Source of the DNA: Arthrobacter sp. FB24
GTDB taxonomy: Bacteria > Actinomycetota > Actinomycetes > Actinomycetales > Micrococcaceae
Direction of reading: 5' to 3'
Length of the DNA: 64,000 nucleotides
Assembly (NCBI RefSeq): GCF_000196235.1
Contig: NC_008541.1
Coordinates: forward strand, 3,472,001-3,536,000
Shown here: piece after piece, positions 19,179-26,943 of the stretch
Numbering within the stretch: the first letter of the stretch is position 1
How the letters are laid out: every line of letters begins with the position of its first letter
The notes under the pieces: generated by a model
What the model was told of the DNA's origin: nothing
The model's database searches: none
The model's input: only the letters and a program-made list of their open reading frames with translations
Position numbers and translations under genes: made by a program

Positions 19179-20642
19179 CTAGACCTGTGCGGCCACTCCG
19201 TCGCGGGAGATGGACACCATGTCCTCGCGCGGCACAACCTTGACCCGTTCGCGCGCAACCTCCACGCCGTGTGATCCGGTCTCGGTGGCCTTTTCGCCGA
19301 GGGTGCGTTCGTGCGCGTCCAGTGCCAGCCAGCCTTCCCAGCTGGTGTACTTCACGCCGCGGTTTTCCAGCAGTTCGACGACGGCGTCCGGCTCCGGTGA
19401 TGCGGCGAGCGGAAGGTTCGCACGGTCTTCCAGCAGGTAGGTCACGGTCTCCAGGGCGTCGCCTTTGGTGTGGCCGATCAGGCCGACCGGGCCGCGCTTG
19501 ATCCAGCCGGTGGCGTAGATGCCCGGCACGTGGGTGCCGGCAGCGTCCAGGACGCGGCCGCCGTCGTTCGGTACAACACCCTTCTTGTGGTCGAACTCGA
19601 CCTCCGGGAGGGCGGAACCGAAGTAGCCGATCGCGCGGTACACGGCCTGGACCGGGTAGTCCACGAACTCGCCGGTGCCGCGGGCGTTGCCCGTCCCGTC
19701 CAGCTCGGTGCGCTCGAACTTGATGCCGGCAACGCGGCCGGGGGTCTCGGCGTCGTCGTACACCTCAACCGGGCTGTGCAGGAAGTGCAGGTGCAGGCGG
19801 CGGGAGGCTGTGAGCTCGGAAAGGTCCTCCGGCTGCTCGGCGATCCAGTTGGTGAGCGTGCCGACCATGGTCTTAGTCTGGTTGTTGCTCTGGACCTGGC
19901 GGTCGGATTCCTCGTCGAACTCGAAGTCCTCCGGGTACAGGATGATGTCCACGTCCTTGGAGTGGGCCAGTTCGCGCAGTTCCAGCGGGGTGAACTTCAC
20001 CTGGGCCGGGCCCCGGCGGCCGAACACGTGAACATCCGTGACGGGCGAGGACTTCAGGCCGGCGTAGACGTTGTCCGGGATCTCGGAGACCAGGAGGTCG
20101 TCGGCGTGCTTGGAGAGCATGCGGGCCACGTCCAGTGCCACGTTGCCGTTGCCGATCACGGCGATTTCCTTGGCATCCAGCGGCCATTCGCGGGACACGT
20201 CGGGGTGGCCGTCGTACCAGGACACGAAGTCGGCGCCGCCGAAGGAGCCTTCGAGTTCGATGCCCGGGATGTTCAGGTCCGCGTCCTTGATGGCGCCGGT
20301 GGCGAAGATGACGGCGTCGTAGTGGGTGCGGAGGTCCTCGATGGAGAGGTCCGTGCCGTAGTCCACGTTACCGAAGAAGCGGATGTCGCCCCGGTCCAGG
20401 ACCTTGTGCAGCGCGTTGACGATGCCCTTGATGCGCGGGTGGTCGGGGGCCACGCCGTAGCGGATCAGGCCGTAGGGCGCCGGGTAGCGGTCAAAGAGGT
20501 CGATGCTCACGGTCAGCTCGCCGCTCTTGACGGCTTCGCTCTTGGTGAGGATGTCTGCGGCGTACACGCCGGCGGGGCCGGAACCCACGACGGCGACCCG
20601 GAGCGGGCGGGCGGCAGAACCTACGGTGGTGCTAGTTGACAC
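19179..20642 (-). CDS. Ferredoxin/adrenodoxin-type NADP+ reductase (FprA-like)
   Basis: A 487-residue FAD/NADPH oxidoreductase. The FAD-binding motif is VAVVGSGPAGVYAADIL near the N-terminus, followed by FDRYPAPYGLIRYGVAPDHP and the NADP-binding IAVIGNGNVALDVARML; GWIKRGPVGLIGHTKGDA is the conserved C-terminal FAD motif. GTG 20642 is preferred to GTG 20666 because AAAGGA lies eight bases before it. Next to cysG and in a sulfur region, it probably reduces ferredoxin for the ferredoxin-type sulfite reductase encoded at 34350 (inference). Confidence 0.9.
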   Translation of the reverse strand: MSTSTTVGSAARPLRVAVVGSGPAGVYAADILTKSEAVKSGELTVSIDLFDRYPAPYGLIRYGVAPDHPRIKGIVNALHKVLDRGDIRFFGNVDYGTDLSIEDLRTHYDAVIFATGAIKDADLNIPGIELEGSFGGADFVSWYDGHPDVSREWPLDAKEIAVIGNGNVALDVARMLSKHADDLLVSEIPDNVYAGLKSSPVTDVHVFGRRGPAQVKFTPLELRELAHSKDVDIILYPEDFEFDEESDRQVQSNNQTKTMVGTLTNWIAEQPEDLSELTASRRLHLHFLHSPVEVYDDAETPGRVAGIKFERTELDGTGNARGTGEFVDYPVQAVYRAIGYFGSALPEVEFDHKKGVVPNDGGRVLDAAGTHVPGIYATGWIKRGPVGLIGHTKGDALETVTYLLEDRANLPLAASPEPDAVVELLENRGVKYTSWEGWLALDAHERTLGEKATETGSHGVEVARERVKVVPREDMVSISRDGVAAQV

Positions 20643-20677
20643 GGCTGTGTTCCTTTTTTCTGTCACGAGTCTTCGGG

Positions 20678-21934
20678 CTACTTGGTCAGTACGCGGGGGC
20701 GGTTCGGGGTGGTGGTGCTGTAGTCGGCGGTCTTGAAGTGCGACGGCGCGAACGGGCTGACGCGGACAACGTCACCGATCACGATCACCGCGGGATTCGC
20801 GACTCCGGCGGCCTCGGCCTGGTCAGCGATGGAACCGACAGTGCCGATGGTCACGCGCTGATTGGGCAAATAGCCGTTCTCAACGATGCCAACTGGAGTG
20901 TCCTGAGGCAAACCGGCAGCGGCCAGGGCTGCGGTGGATTCGCGGAGCTGGCCCACTCCCATGAGCAGCACGATGGTGTGGTCTGCCCGCGCCGGGACCT
21001 CGGAGAGTTCCTCGTGGCCGGTGACCACGCTGAAGCCCTTGGCCAGGCCTCGGTGCGTAACGGGAATGCCGGCTGCTGCCGGAACGGATATCGCTGACGT
21101 CACGCCGGAGACTACTTCAACCTCGACGCCGTGCTGGCGGCAGAACTCGGCTTCTTCGCCGCCGCGTCCCAGCACGTAGGGGTCGCCACCCTTGAGCCGG
21201 ACCACCCGGTGGCCTTTGAGTGCCTCTTCCACGAGGATCCGGTTGATCTCGGCCTGCGGCACGGGATGGTGGCCGGGGGTCTTGCCCACCTCGATGACGC
21301 GGACGTCCGGGGCGAGTTCGTTCAGCAGTTCGCGGGGGCCCAGTCGGTCCGCCACCACGACGTCGGCCTGGCCGAGGAGCCTGCGGCCGCGGACGGTGAT
21401 GAGCCCGGTGTCGCCGGGACCGCCGCCCACCAGGGCAACGCTTCCCCGGTGCGCCCGCTGGCGGCGCAGCGGGAGGTCGCCGGTTTCCAGCGCGGTGGCC
21501 ACGGCGTCACGCAGGGCCATGGCCCGGCGCGGGTCTCCCCCGGCGTTCACGGCGATCTGCACGTCATCCACGACGGCAACGGCGGGAGTCCAGGCGGCGG
21601 AGGCTTCGTGGTCGGAGGCATTGACGCACCAGACGCGCTGCGCTTCGGCCTCGGCCGAAACCCGGGCGTCCACGGCGGAATCGCCGGTGGCTGTCTGAAC
21701 GAACCAGACGCCGTCGACGTCGGACGAACGGTAGGGGCGCTGCTCCCAGGTGAGGAGGCCGGCGTCGGCCATTTCCATGAGTCCCGCGGAGGCAGCGGGG
21801 GCAACCACGGTTACCCGGGCACCGGCGTCGAGCAGCCCTTTGGCGCGGCGCGTGGCCACCGGCCCGCCGCCCACAACCAGTGCGGGGCGGCCCAGCAGGC
21901 GCAGTGCCGTGGGGTAGATGTCCTGAATTGCCAT
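20678..21934 (-). CDS. cysG: Siroheme synthase CysG (precorrin-2 dehydrogenase/ferrochelatase + uroporphyrinogen-III methyltransferase)
   Basis: A 418-residue two-part protein. Residues ~1-155 are the NAD-binding dehydrogenase part (LVVGGGPVATRRAKGLL). Residues ~165-410 are the SAM-dependent uroporphyrinogen-III C-methyltransferase (GGGPGDTGLITVRG, VVRLKGGDPYVLGRGGEE, GVTSAISVPAAAGIPVTHR). It makes siroheme for the sulfite reductase. The chelatase domain looks short compared with enterobacterial CysG, and a separate CbiX-type chelatase is encoded at 36150. It lies 35 nt upstream of the reductase gene on the same strand. Confidence 0.92.
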   Translation of the reverse strand: MAIQDIYPTALRLLGRPALVVGGGPVATRRAKGLLDAGARVTVVAPAASAGLMEMADAGLLTWEQRPYRSSDVDGVWFVQTATGDSAVDARVSAEAEAQRVWCVNASDHEASAAWTPAVAVVDDVQIAVNAGGDPRRAMALRDAVATALETGDLPLRRQRAHRGSVALVGGGPGDTGLITVRGRRLLGQADVVVADRLGPRELLNELAPDVRVIEVGKTPGHHPVPQAEINRILVEEALKGHRVVRLKGGDPYVLGRGGEEAEFCRQHGVEVEVVSGVTSAISVPAAAGIPVTHRGLAKGFSVVTGHEELSEVPARADHTIVLLMGVGQLRESTAALAAAGLPQDTPVGIVENGYLPNQRVTIGTVGSIADQAEAAGVANPAVIVIGDVVRVSPFAPSHFKTADYSTTTPNRPRVLTK

Positions 21935-22025
21935 GGATCAACGGTATGGCCGCGTCATATTCCGGAACAACGGCGCGGAAACACCAGTTCACGTGAGGTA
22001 ACGCTGCGTCACATTGCTTGTGCGC

Positions 22026-22649
22026 TCATTCGGCGGCCGGCGGTCCCTGCGTCAAAGCCTGGTTCAGCAGGGCGTTGGCCGTCCACCGCATCGAGGCAAC
22101 GGCAGCGTCCCTGCTCAGGCCGCCCACATCGGTCAGCCAGACCAGCGACTCGATGCCGGTGGCGCTGCGGATCGCAAGGACCAGCCGATGGATCTCCGCA
22201 TCGGACAGCTCAGGCTGCAACGGGGCAAGTGCCTCGGTGATCCAGGCTATGGCGCGGCCCTGGCGCAGCGGCAGGCTTTGTTCCTGGCCGCCCGCGGGTT
22301 CCAGCGAGAGCCGCAGCATCGTGCGCTGCTGCGCCTCCGTTTCGATGATCATCCCGGTGAACTCACGCACCACGGCATCCAGGCGCTCGGCCACGTCCGC
22401 CGGCGGATTGTCAGGCAGCATTGACGTCCGCGCAGTCTCCGGATGGGCGGCCGCGAGCAATTCCCGCTGCCCCGGGAAGTAGCGGTAGGCAGTACTGCGG
22501 GCGACACCGGCCACAAGCGCGGCCTCATCCACGGTGGGTGTCGCACCGGACGCGACGAGTTGGCGCGCCGCGGCAACCAAAGCTTCACGGGTGCGGCGCT
22601 TCTGACCGGTGCGCCCGACGTCGGCATAGGCTCTTGACATGTCCTTCAT
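22026..22649 (-). CDS. TetR family transcriptional regulator
   Basis: 207 residues. The N-terminal helix-turn-helix is visible in TREALVAAARQLVASGATPTVDEAALVAGVARSTAYRYFPGQRELL (given here only to mark residues ~20-65; key residues are the AGVARSTAYRYF turn). ATG 22649 has GGAG four bases upstream; ATG 22640 is an alternative. It is divergent from a cupin gene, with a perfect palindrome between them, so it probably represses that gene and itself. Confidence 0.88.
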   Translation of the reverse strand: MKDMSRAYADVGRTGQKRRTREALVAAARQLVASGATPTVDEAALVAGVARSTAYRYFPGQRELLAAAHPETARTSMLPDNPPADVAERLDAVVREFTGMIIETEAQQRTMLRLSLEPAGGQEQSLPLRQGRAIAWITEALAPLQPELSDAEIHRLVLAIRSATGIESLVWLTDVGGLSRDAAVASMRWTANALLNQALTQGPPAAE

Positions 22650-22664
22650 GGTACTCCAGTCTTG

Positions 22665-22686
22665 TTATGGGACATGAGTCCCATAA
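22665..22686. promoter_or_regulatory. TetR operator palindrome
   Basis: TTATGGGAC-ATGA-GTCCCATAA is a perfect 9+4+9 palindrome in the 67-bp gap between the divergent tetR and cupin genes, 16 nt from the tetR start and 31 nt from the cupin start. TetR dimers normally bind palindromes of this size in this position. Confidence 0.8.
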
Positions 22687-22716
22687 GTCTTTCGACCAGT
22701 ATCGAGGCGACTCACC

Positions 22717-23241
22717 ATGGAGACGAAGAAAGTTGCATCCGCCCTAGTGCTCCAGCCCGGAGAGGGAGCCCGCCGCTGGTTCTTCGGCGGCGGCGTGCAG
22801 ACCTGGAAAGCCACGGAGGAGGACACCGCGGGCGCGTTCCTGCTCTTCGAAGATGAGATGGCCCTGAATAAGGTCACTCCGCTGCACACCCATCCCGACT
22901 CGGACGAGACCATGTACGTCCTGGCCGGAGAGATCCTGATGAACATGGACGGCACGGAGCACCGGGTCGCCGCAGGCGGAGTGACCATCGCGCCCAGGGG
23001 TGTTCCGCACGCGTTCAAAGTCACCCAGGCGGGGACCCGGGTGCTCTGCCTGCACACACCGGGCGGCGCGCAGGCGTTCTACTTCGGCGCGAGCGAGCCC
23101 ATTGGCCCCGATGATGATGCTGCTGCGCGGGTGGCGGACTTCGATCGGATCCGCGAATCCGGGCGTGTGAACGGCGGCATTGAGATCATCGGGCCGCCTC
23201 CGTTTCTGGGGGCGGCAGGGTTTCCCGAAGCAGTGACCTAG
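22717..23241 (+). CDS. Cupin-domain protein
   Basis: 174 residues forming one cupin domain. The metal-ligand motif reads HTHPDSDETMYVLAGE (two His and a Glu), with the second motif at PRGVPHAFKV. The N-terminal half contains RRWFFGGGVQTWKATEEDTAG, common in small quercetin-dioxygenase-like or isomerase cupins. The substrate is unknown. It is expressed opposite a TetR regulator with an operator between them, suggesting induction by a small aromatic or toxic compound (inference). Confidence 0.8.
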   Translation: METKKVASALVLQPGEGARRWFFGGGVQTWKATEEDTAGAFLLFEDEMALNKVTPLHTHPDSDETMYVLAGEILMNMDGTEHRVAAGGVTIAPRGVPHAFKVTQAGTRVLCLHTPGGAQAFYFGASEPIGPDDDAAARVADFDRIRESGRVNGGIEIIGPPPFLGAAGFPEAVT

Positions 23242-23723
23242 ACCGCCGCGGTCCCCGGGTTCAAGGGTGGCGCCGGGGGAACCTGTCCGGCGAGGTACAG
23301 CCCCCGGACTGCGATCAGCCGTTCCAGGTACCGGCGCAGCACCAGCTTCTCCGCGATCCGCCCCAAGGGCCCGAACGGAGCCGTGAACTCCACCCTGTCC
23401 GTCATGATGCTGCCCGTGGCGGTGGCTTCGAACTCGTGGACGTGACGGAACGACTGGAACGGCCCGCGGACCTGCTCGTCCACGAACCGTGCGGGGTACT
23501 CCAGCGACGTGATGCGGCTGGTCATGCGGACCGGCAGCCCGAAGTGCCGGGCCCGCCAGGTCACTTCCTGCCCCTCCCGGATCAAGCCGGACGTTACGCC
23601 CGCCACGGCCCGCTCTCCTGCGTCGGCCTGGGAGTCCAGGTGCGCGTCGATGCTCCGCGCGAGGTCGAACAGTTGTTCCCTGTTCAGGGCGGATTCAGTG
23701 CGGCACACGAAGCTGACGGTCAT
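23238..23723 (-). CDS. SRPBCC-like ligand-binding protein
   Basis: 161 residues from ATG 23723. The frame is open further upstream, but that portion runs through a dispersed repeat and is not protein-like. The pattern (EVTWRARHFGLPVRMTSRIT, FVDEQVRGPFQSFRHVHEFE, DRVEFTAPFGPLG, YLERLIAVRGLYL) is that of CoxG/SRPBCC cyclase-like proteins similar to YfjJ/DUF-type cell-division-inhibitor relatives. Function is unknown. It overlaps the cupin stop by four bases in the convergent orientation. Confidence 0.7.
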   Translation of the reverse strand: MTVSFVCRTESALNREQLFDLARSIDAHLDSQADAGERAVAGVTSGLIREGQEVTWRARHFGLPVRMTSRITSLEYPARFVDEQVRGPFQSFRHVHEFEATATGSIMTDRVEFTAPFGPLGRIAEKLVLRRYLERLIAVRGLYLAGQVPPAPPLNPGTAAV

Positions 23724-23773
23724 GGCGCCAGTCTGCCAGACTCCCCTCGCGCAGTCGGTGGCGCGCGTCGCCG

Positions 23774-23848
23774 CCGTCGTGGGGCACTTTGACGCCGGTT
23801 CGGCCCGCAGGAGGCCCAAGTCGCGGCGTGTCCGTGTCGAAGTGCCCC
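23774..23848 (-). repeat. Dispersed palindromic repeat family I, copy 1
   Basis: 75 nt. Read on the minus strand it begins GGGGCACTTCGACACGGACA and ends GTGCCCCACGACGG, like the copies at 38283 and 39293. The ends form a GGGGCAC/GTGCCCC terminal inverted repeat; the middle differs between copies. It lies 50 nt upstream of the SRPBCC-like gene. Confidence 0.8.
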
Positions 23849-23881
23849 ATTTAGGCCGCCGGCGCACCTCACCGAAACAGA

Positions 23882-23926
23882 AACAGCAGAGCCCGACGGC
23901 GGGACTCGCCGTCGGGCTCTGCTGTT
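23882..23926 (-). terminator. Rho-independent terminator after the sulfonate transporter
   Basis: A perfect 20-bp stem (23882-23901 with 23907-23926) and a 5-nt loop. Read on the minus strand, it is followed by TTTCTGTTTC. It lies 17 nt after the stop of the permease gene at 23943. Confidence 0.85.
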
Positions 23927-23942
23927 GCGTGTGCGGCCGACC

Positions 23943-24908
23943 CTAGCGGGTGCTGCCGGCAAGGAGGCCCCGGCGGCGGAGGAGGCGCTTTTCAATCGGT
24001 GCGAACACCAGCAGTTCGATCAGGATGCCGACGGCCAGGATCAGCAGGATGGCCGACATCACGATGGTCATGTCCGCCAGGTCACGGCCCTGGTTCAGCA
24101 TGGAGCCCAAGCCGAAGCCGATCGTGCCGCCAACCGCAATGATTTCCGCGGCCATGAGGGACCGCCAGGAGAAAGCCCACCCCTGCTTCAAGCCACTCAG
24201 ATAGCCCGGCAACGCCGCAGGAAGGACGATCTGGAGGGCCATCTGCAGCCGGTTGGCGCCCAGCACCGTGCCCACGCTGCGGTACTGCGGCGGGATCTGG
24301 TCCACGCCGGAAATCAGGCCGTTGATGATGGACGGGATGGCGCCCATGAACACCACGAAGTACACCGTGGCATCGGTGAGGCCGAACCAGATGATGGCTG
24401 CGGGCACCCAGGCCACGGACGGCAGCACCTGCAGCCCGGAGATGAGCGGACCGAAGGCGCGGCGCAGCGGGGCCACCTGTGCCAGCAGGAGTCCGATCGG
24501 CGTGGCAATGACCACGCTGATCAGGAAGCCGACGATTCCGCGCTGCAGCGACGTCCAGACTGCTTCCTGCAGTGAACCGTCGGCCCACAGGGTGCCGAAC
24601 TGGCCGAGCACGTCCAGCGGTCCTGGCACCAGGTCACGCCGTTTCAGGCCGAGCGAAACGTAGAACTGCCACGCCAGGACGAGCACCACGAGCGCTGCCA
24701 CCGGGAGCAGGACGCGGCTCCAGTCGACGCGCGCCGCACGGGCTGCGTCCGACTGCAGGGAATCTAGTCCGGATTCCAGCTCGCGCAGGTCCTCGTTGCC
24801 GGTGGAGGAACGCGTCAGGGCAGCGTGCACCTTGCGGGTTTCGGGTGCAGCGCTGGATGCCTCGCCGTTAACGGGGGCTTCGGCCACGGGCGTTGGGTTA
24901 CTTGGCAT
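23943..24908 (-). CDS. ssuC: ABC transporter permease, SsuC/TauC type
   Basis: 321 residues with a ~65-residue hydrophilic N-terminal extension and six membrane segments. The ABC-permease EAA loop reads GTVLGANRLQMALQIVLPAALPGYLSGL, and the family pattern LQVLPSVAWVPAAIIWFGL is typical of sulfonate/taurine/nitrate importers. It overlaps the ATPase gene by 11 nt and is the last gene of an A-B-C unit. In a window rich in sulfur-assimilation genes, sulfonate or taurine import is the best call; the precise substrate is not determined. Confidence 0.85.
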   Translation of the reverse strand: MPSNPTPVAEAPVNGEASSAAPETRKVHAALTRSSTGNEDLRELESGLDSLQSDAARAARVDWSRVLLPVAALVVLVLAWQFYVSLGLKRRDLVPGPLDVLGQFGTLWADGSLQEAVWTSLQRGIVGFLISVVIATPIGLLLAQVAPLRRAFGPLISGLQVLPSVAWVPAAIIWFGLTDATVYFVVFMGAIPSIINGLISGVDQIPPQYRSVGTVLGANRLQMALQIVLPAALPGYLSGLKQGWAFSWRSLMAAEIIAVGGTIGFGLGSMLNQGRDLADMTIVMSAILLILAVGILIELLVFAPIEKRLLRRRGLLAGSTR

Positions 24909-25623
24909 GGCGGCGGATCTCCTCTCGCAGCCGGGCGGTGATGACCCCGGTCAGCTGTCCGGCAAGACCGGCGTCGGTACGGTGTTCCTCGGTGACGTTC
25001 CATTCCTGGACCACCCGGCCGGGGCGGGAGGACAGCAGGAGCACCCGCTGGCCCAGCCGGACGGCTTCGCGGACGTTGTGCGTCACAAAGACGATGGTGC
25101 GGCCGGTTTCCTTCCAGATCCGTTCCAGTTCGTCGTGGAGGAGGTCGCGGGTGATGGCGTCCAGGGCGGCGAACGGCTCGTCCATGAGCAGCAACTGCCG
25201 GTCCTGGGCCAGCGAACGGGCCAGCGAGACGCGCTGGCGCATGCCGCCGGAGAGTTCGTGCGGACGCTTGTCGCCGGCTCCGCCCAGGTGGACCAGGTCC
25301 AGGAGTTCGTTGGCCTTGGTGCGCCGCCCGGCCTTGCCCACGCCGCGAAGCTTCAGGGCGAGTTCAATGTTTTCCCGGGCCGTCAGCCAGGGGAAGAGGG
25401 CGGCGTCCTGGAACATAAAGGCTGCGCCGTCGCTGGGTACCTCAAGGGCGCCCGACGTCGGGAGCTCCAGTCCCGCCATGATGTTCAGCAGGGTTGACTT
25501 GCCGCAGCCGGAGGCGCCGAGGAGGGCGACGAACTCGCCTTGCGCGATGCTGGCGTTGACGTCGTCCAGCACCGGGGCGCCGTCGCCGAAGCGTTTGCCC
25601 AGGTTTTCCAGTACGACTGGCAT
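24898..25623 (-). CDS. ssuB: ABC transporter ATP-binding protein, SsuB/TauB type
   Basis: 241 residues. Walker A is LLGASGCGKSTLL, the Q-loop MFQDAALFPWL, the signature LSGGMRQRVSLARSLA, Walker B LLLMDEPFAALD and the switch VFVTHNVREAV. The PWLTARENI and PFAALDAITR features are characteristic of the SsuB/TauB/NrtD group. It lies between the binding protein and the permease on the same strand. Confidence 0.88.
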   Translation of the reverse strand: MPVVLENLGKRFGDGAPVLDDVNASIAQGEFVALLGASGCGKSTLLNIMAGLELPTSGALEVPSDGAAFMFQDAALFPWLTARENIELALKLRGVGKAGRRTKANELLDLVHLGGAGDKRPHELSGGMRQRVSLARSLAQDRQLLLMDEPFAALDAITRDLLHDELERIWKETGRTIVFVTHNVREAVRLGQRVLLLSSRPGRVVQEWNVTEEHRTDAGLAGQLTGVITARLREEIRRHAK

Positions 25624-25691
25624 GGTCCTGTCCTTACGTTGAGGGGTCTGGAGATGGTGCTAGGAGGAGGTGCTTAGGGTGGTGCGGCCGC

Positions 25692-26849
25692 TTAGTCGTT
25701 GCCGAGTCCGGCGGCGGAGACCTTGCTGCCGCCTGTTTCGGCGGTGACGCTGTTCAGGGCGGTGAGGTCGAAGATGCCGGTGATGTCCGCCTGCTTGGTG
25801 GTACCGGCCTTCACCCCGTCCTCAAGCAGCTTTTTGTAGGTTCCGGCCAGCGGATCCACGGTGAAGACGATGTTCTTCAGGGACCGCTCAATGACGTCGG
25901 CCGGGAGTTCGGCGCTTCCGAATTCCTTCAGCGCGGCATTCAGCACGCCCGCCTTTTCCGCGGCGGCCGCGGAGTTGAGCCAGGCCACGGACTCGGCGTG
26001 GCCCTTCAGCAGGGCCTTGACGGTGTCCGGGTGGTCAGCGGCGAACTTCTTGTTCACGATCAGGATGGTGGTGGGGAACTCGCCCGGCTTGCCCGTCAGC
26101 GACCCGTCCCACAAATCCTTCTCGTCCACCAGGACCTTCGCGCCGGCCTGCAGCACCAGCCGGGACGCCCACGGTTCCGGCAGCCACGCGCCGTCGAGCT
26201 TGCCGTCCTGGAACAGCTTCAGCGTCTGCGCGTTCTCGGTCGGGTTGATCGCCACATCCCCGCTGCCGTCCGTGTTCGTCTTGTACCCCTGCCCGGCGAG
26301 CCAGGCGCGCAGCGCCACGTCCTGGGTCCCGCCCAGCTGCGGCGTAGACAGGGTCTTGCCCCTCAAATCCGCGGCCGAGCCGATCTCCGGCTTCACCACC
26401 AGCTGGGCGCCGCCCGCCGCGGCGCCGGCAATGATGCTCACGGACTCGCCCCGGCTCTTCACGAAGGAGTTGATCGCCGGGTTCGGGCCGATATACGTGG
26501 CGTCGATCGCGCCGGCGTTCAGCGCCTCGATCGCGGCCGGACCGGCATTGAACACCTGCGTGCTCAGCTTCGTCCCGCCCAGGCTCCCGGCAATGAAACC
26601 TTCCTTCACCCCCACCAGCGCCGGGGCGTGCGTGACATTGCTGAAGAAGCCAAGCTTCAACTCCGCGGCAGGCGCGGGGGCGGCTGCCTGGGCTGAGGAA
26701 TCGCGGGAAAGGGTTGACGCCACCACGGCACCGGCGGCAATAAGCAGCACCAGGCCGAGGGCAACCAGGACCTCCACGGCGCGCTTGCGCTTCGGGTTGT
26801 TGCTCTCTCCTGCCACGATGCGGATCATTCCGGGCTGGGGACTTGTCAT
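25692..26849 (-). CDS. ssuA: Aliphatic sulfonate/taurine-type substrate-binding protein
   Basis: 385 residues from ATG 26849, which has GGTGA four bases upstream; the frame is open further but that part is not family-like. A cytoplasmic basic stretch (NNPKRKR) precedes one hydrophobic anchor (AVEVLVALGLVLLIAAGAVVA), with no lipobox Cys, so it is probably membrane-tethered. The binding domain follows with LKLGFFSNVTHAPALVGVK, IDATYIGPNPAINSF and LDGAWLPEPWASRL, the SsuA/NMT1 pattern. First gene of the ssu-type operon. Confidence 0.85.
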   Translation of the reverse strand: MTSPQPGMIRIVAGESNNPKRKRAVEVLVALGLVLLIAAGAVVASTLSRDSSAQAAAPAPAAELKLGFFSNVTHAPALVGVKEGFIAGSLGGTKLSTQVFNAGPAAIEALNAGAIDATYIGPNPAINSFVKSRGESVSIIAGAAAGGAQLVVKPEIGSAADLRGKTLSTPQLGGTQDVALRAWLAGQGYKTNTDGSGDVAINPTENAQTLKLFQDGKLDGAWLPEPWASRLVLQAGAKVLVDEKDLWDGSLTGKPGEFPTTILIVNKKFAADHPDTVKALLKGHAESVAWLNSAAAAEKAGVLNAALKEFGSAELPADVIERSLKNIVFTVDPLAGTYKKLLEDGVKAGTTKQADITGIFDLTALNSVTAETGGSKVSAAGLGND

Positions 26850-26889
26850 TGTTTCACCATAGGGAGTGACATAAACCCGTTCAATGACG

Positions 26890-26906
26890 CGGAAACGGGG
26901 GGTCAC
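26890..26906 (-). promoter_or_regulatory. Candidate sulfur-regulon motif upstream of ssuA
   Basis: On the minus strand GTGACCCCCCGTTTCCG lies 41 nt upstream of the ssuA start. Nearly the same 17 bases (GTGACCTCGCGTTTCTG) occur upstream of the sulfite reductase gene at 36137-36153. The cysG upstream region also has a GTTTCCGCG and shares GAATATGACGC with this promoter. It may be the target of a sulfur regulator not encoded here. Confidence 0.4.
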
Positions 26907-26943
26907 GCAGGTTCATCTAGCGTCATATTCGGACGTCCCAGGC

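Noticed and set aside
19470..20639. Plus-strand open frame opposite the ferredoxin-NADP reductase
   Set aside because: It is a shadow frame with biased Val/Asp/Gly composition; the minus-strand gene has all FAD/NADP motifs.
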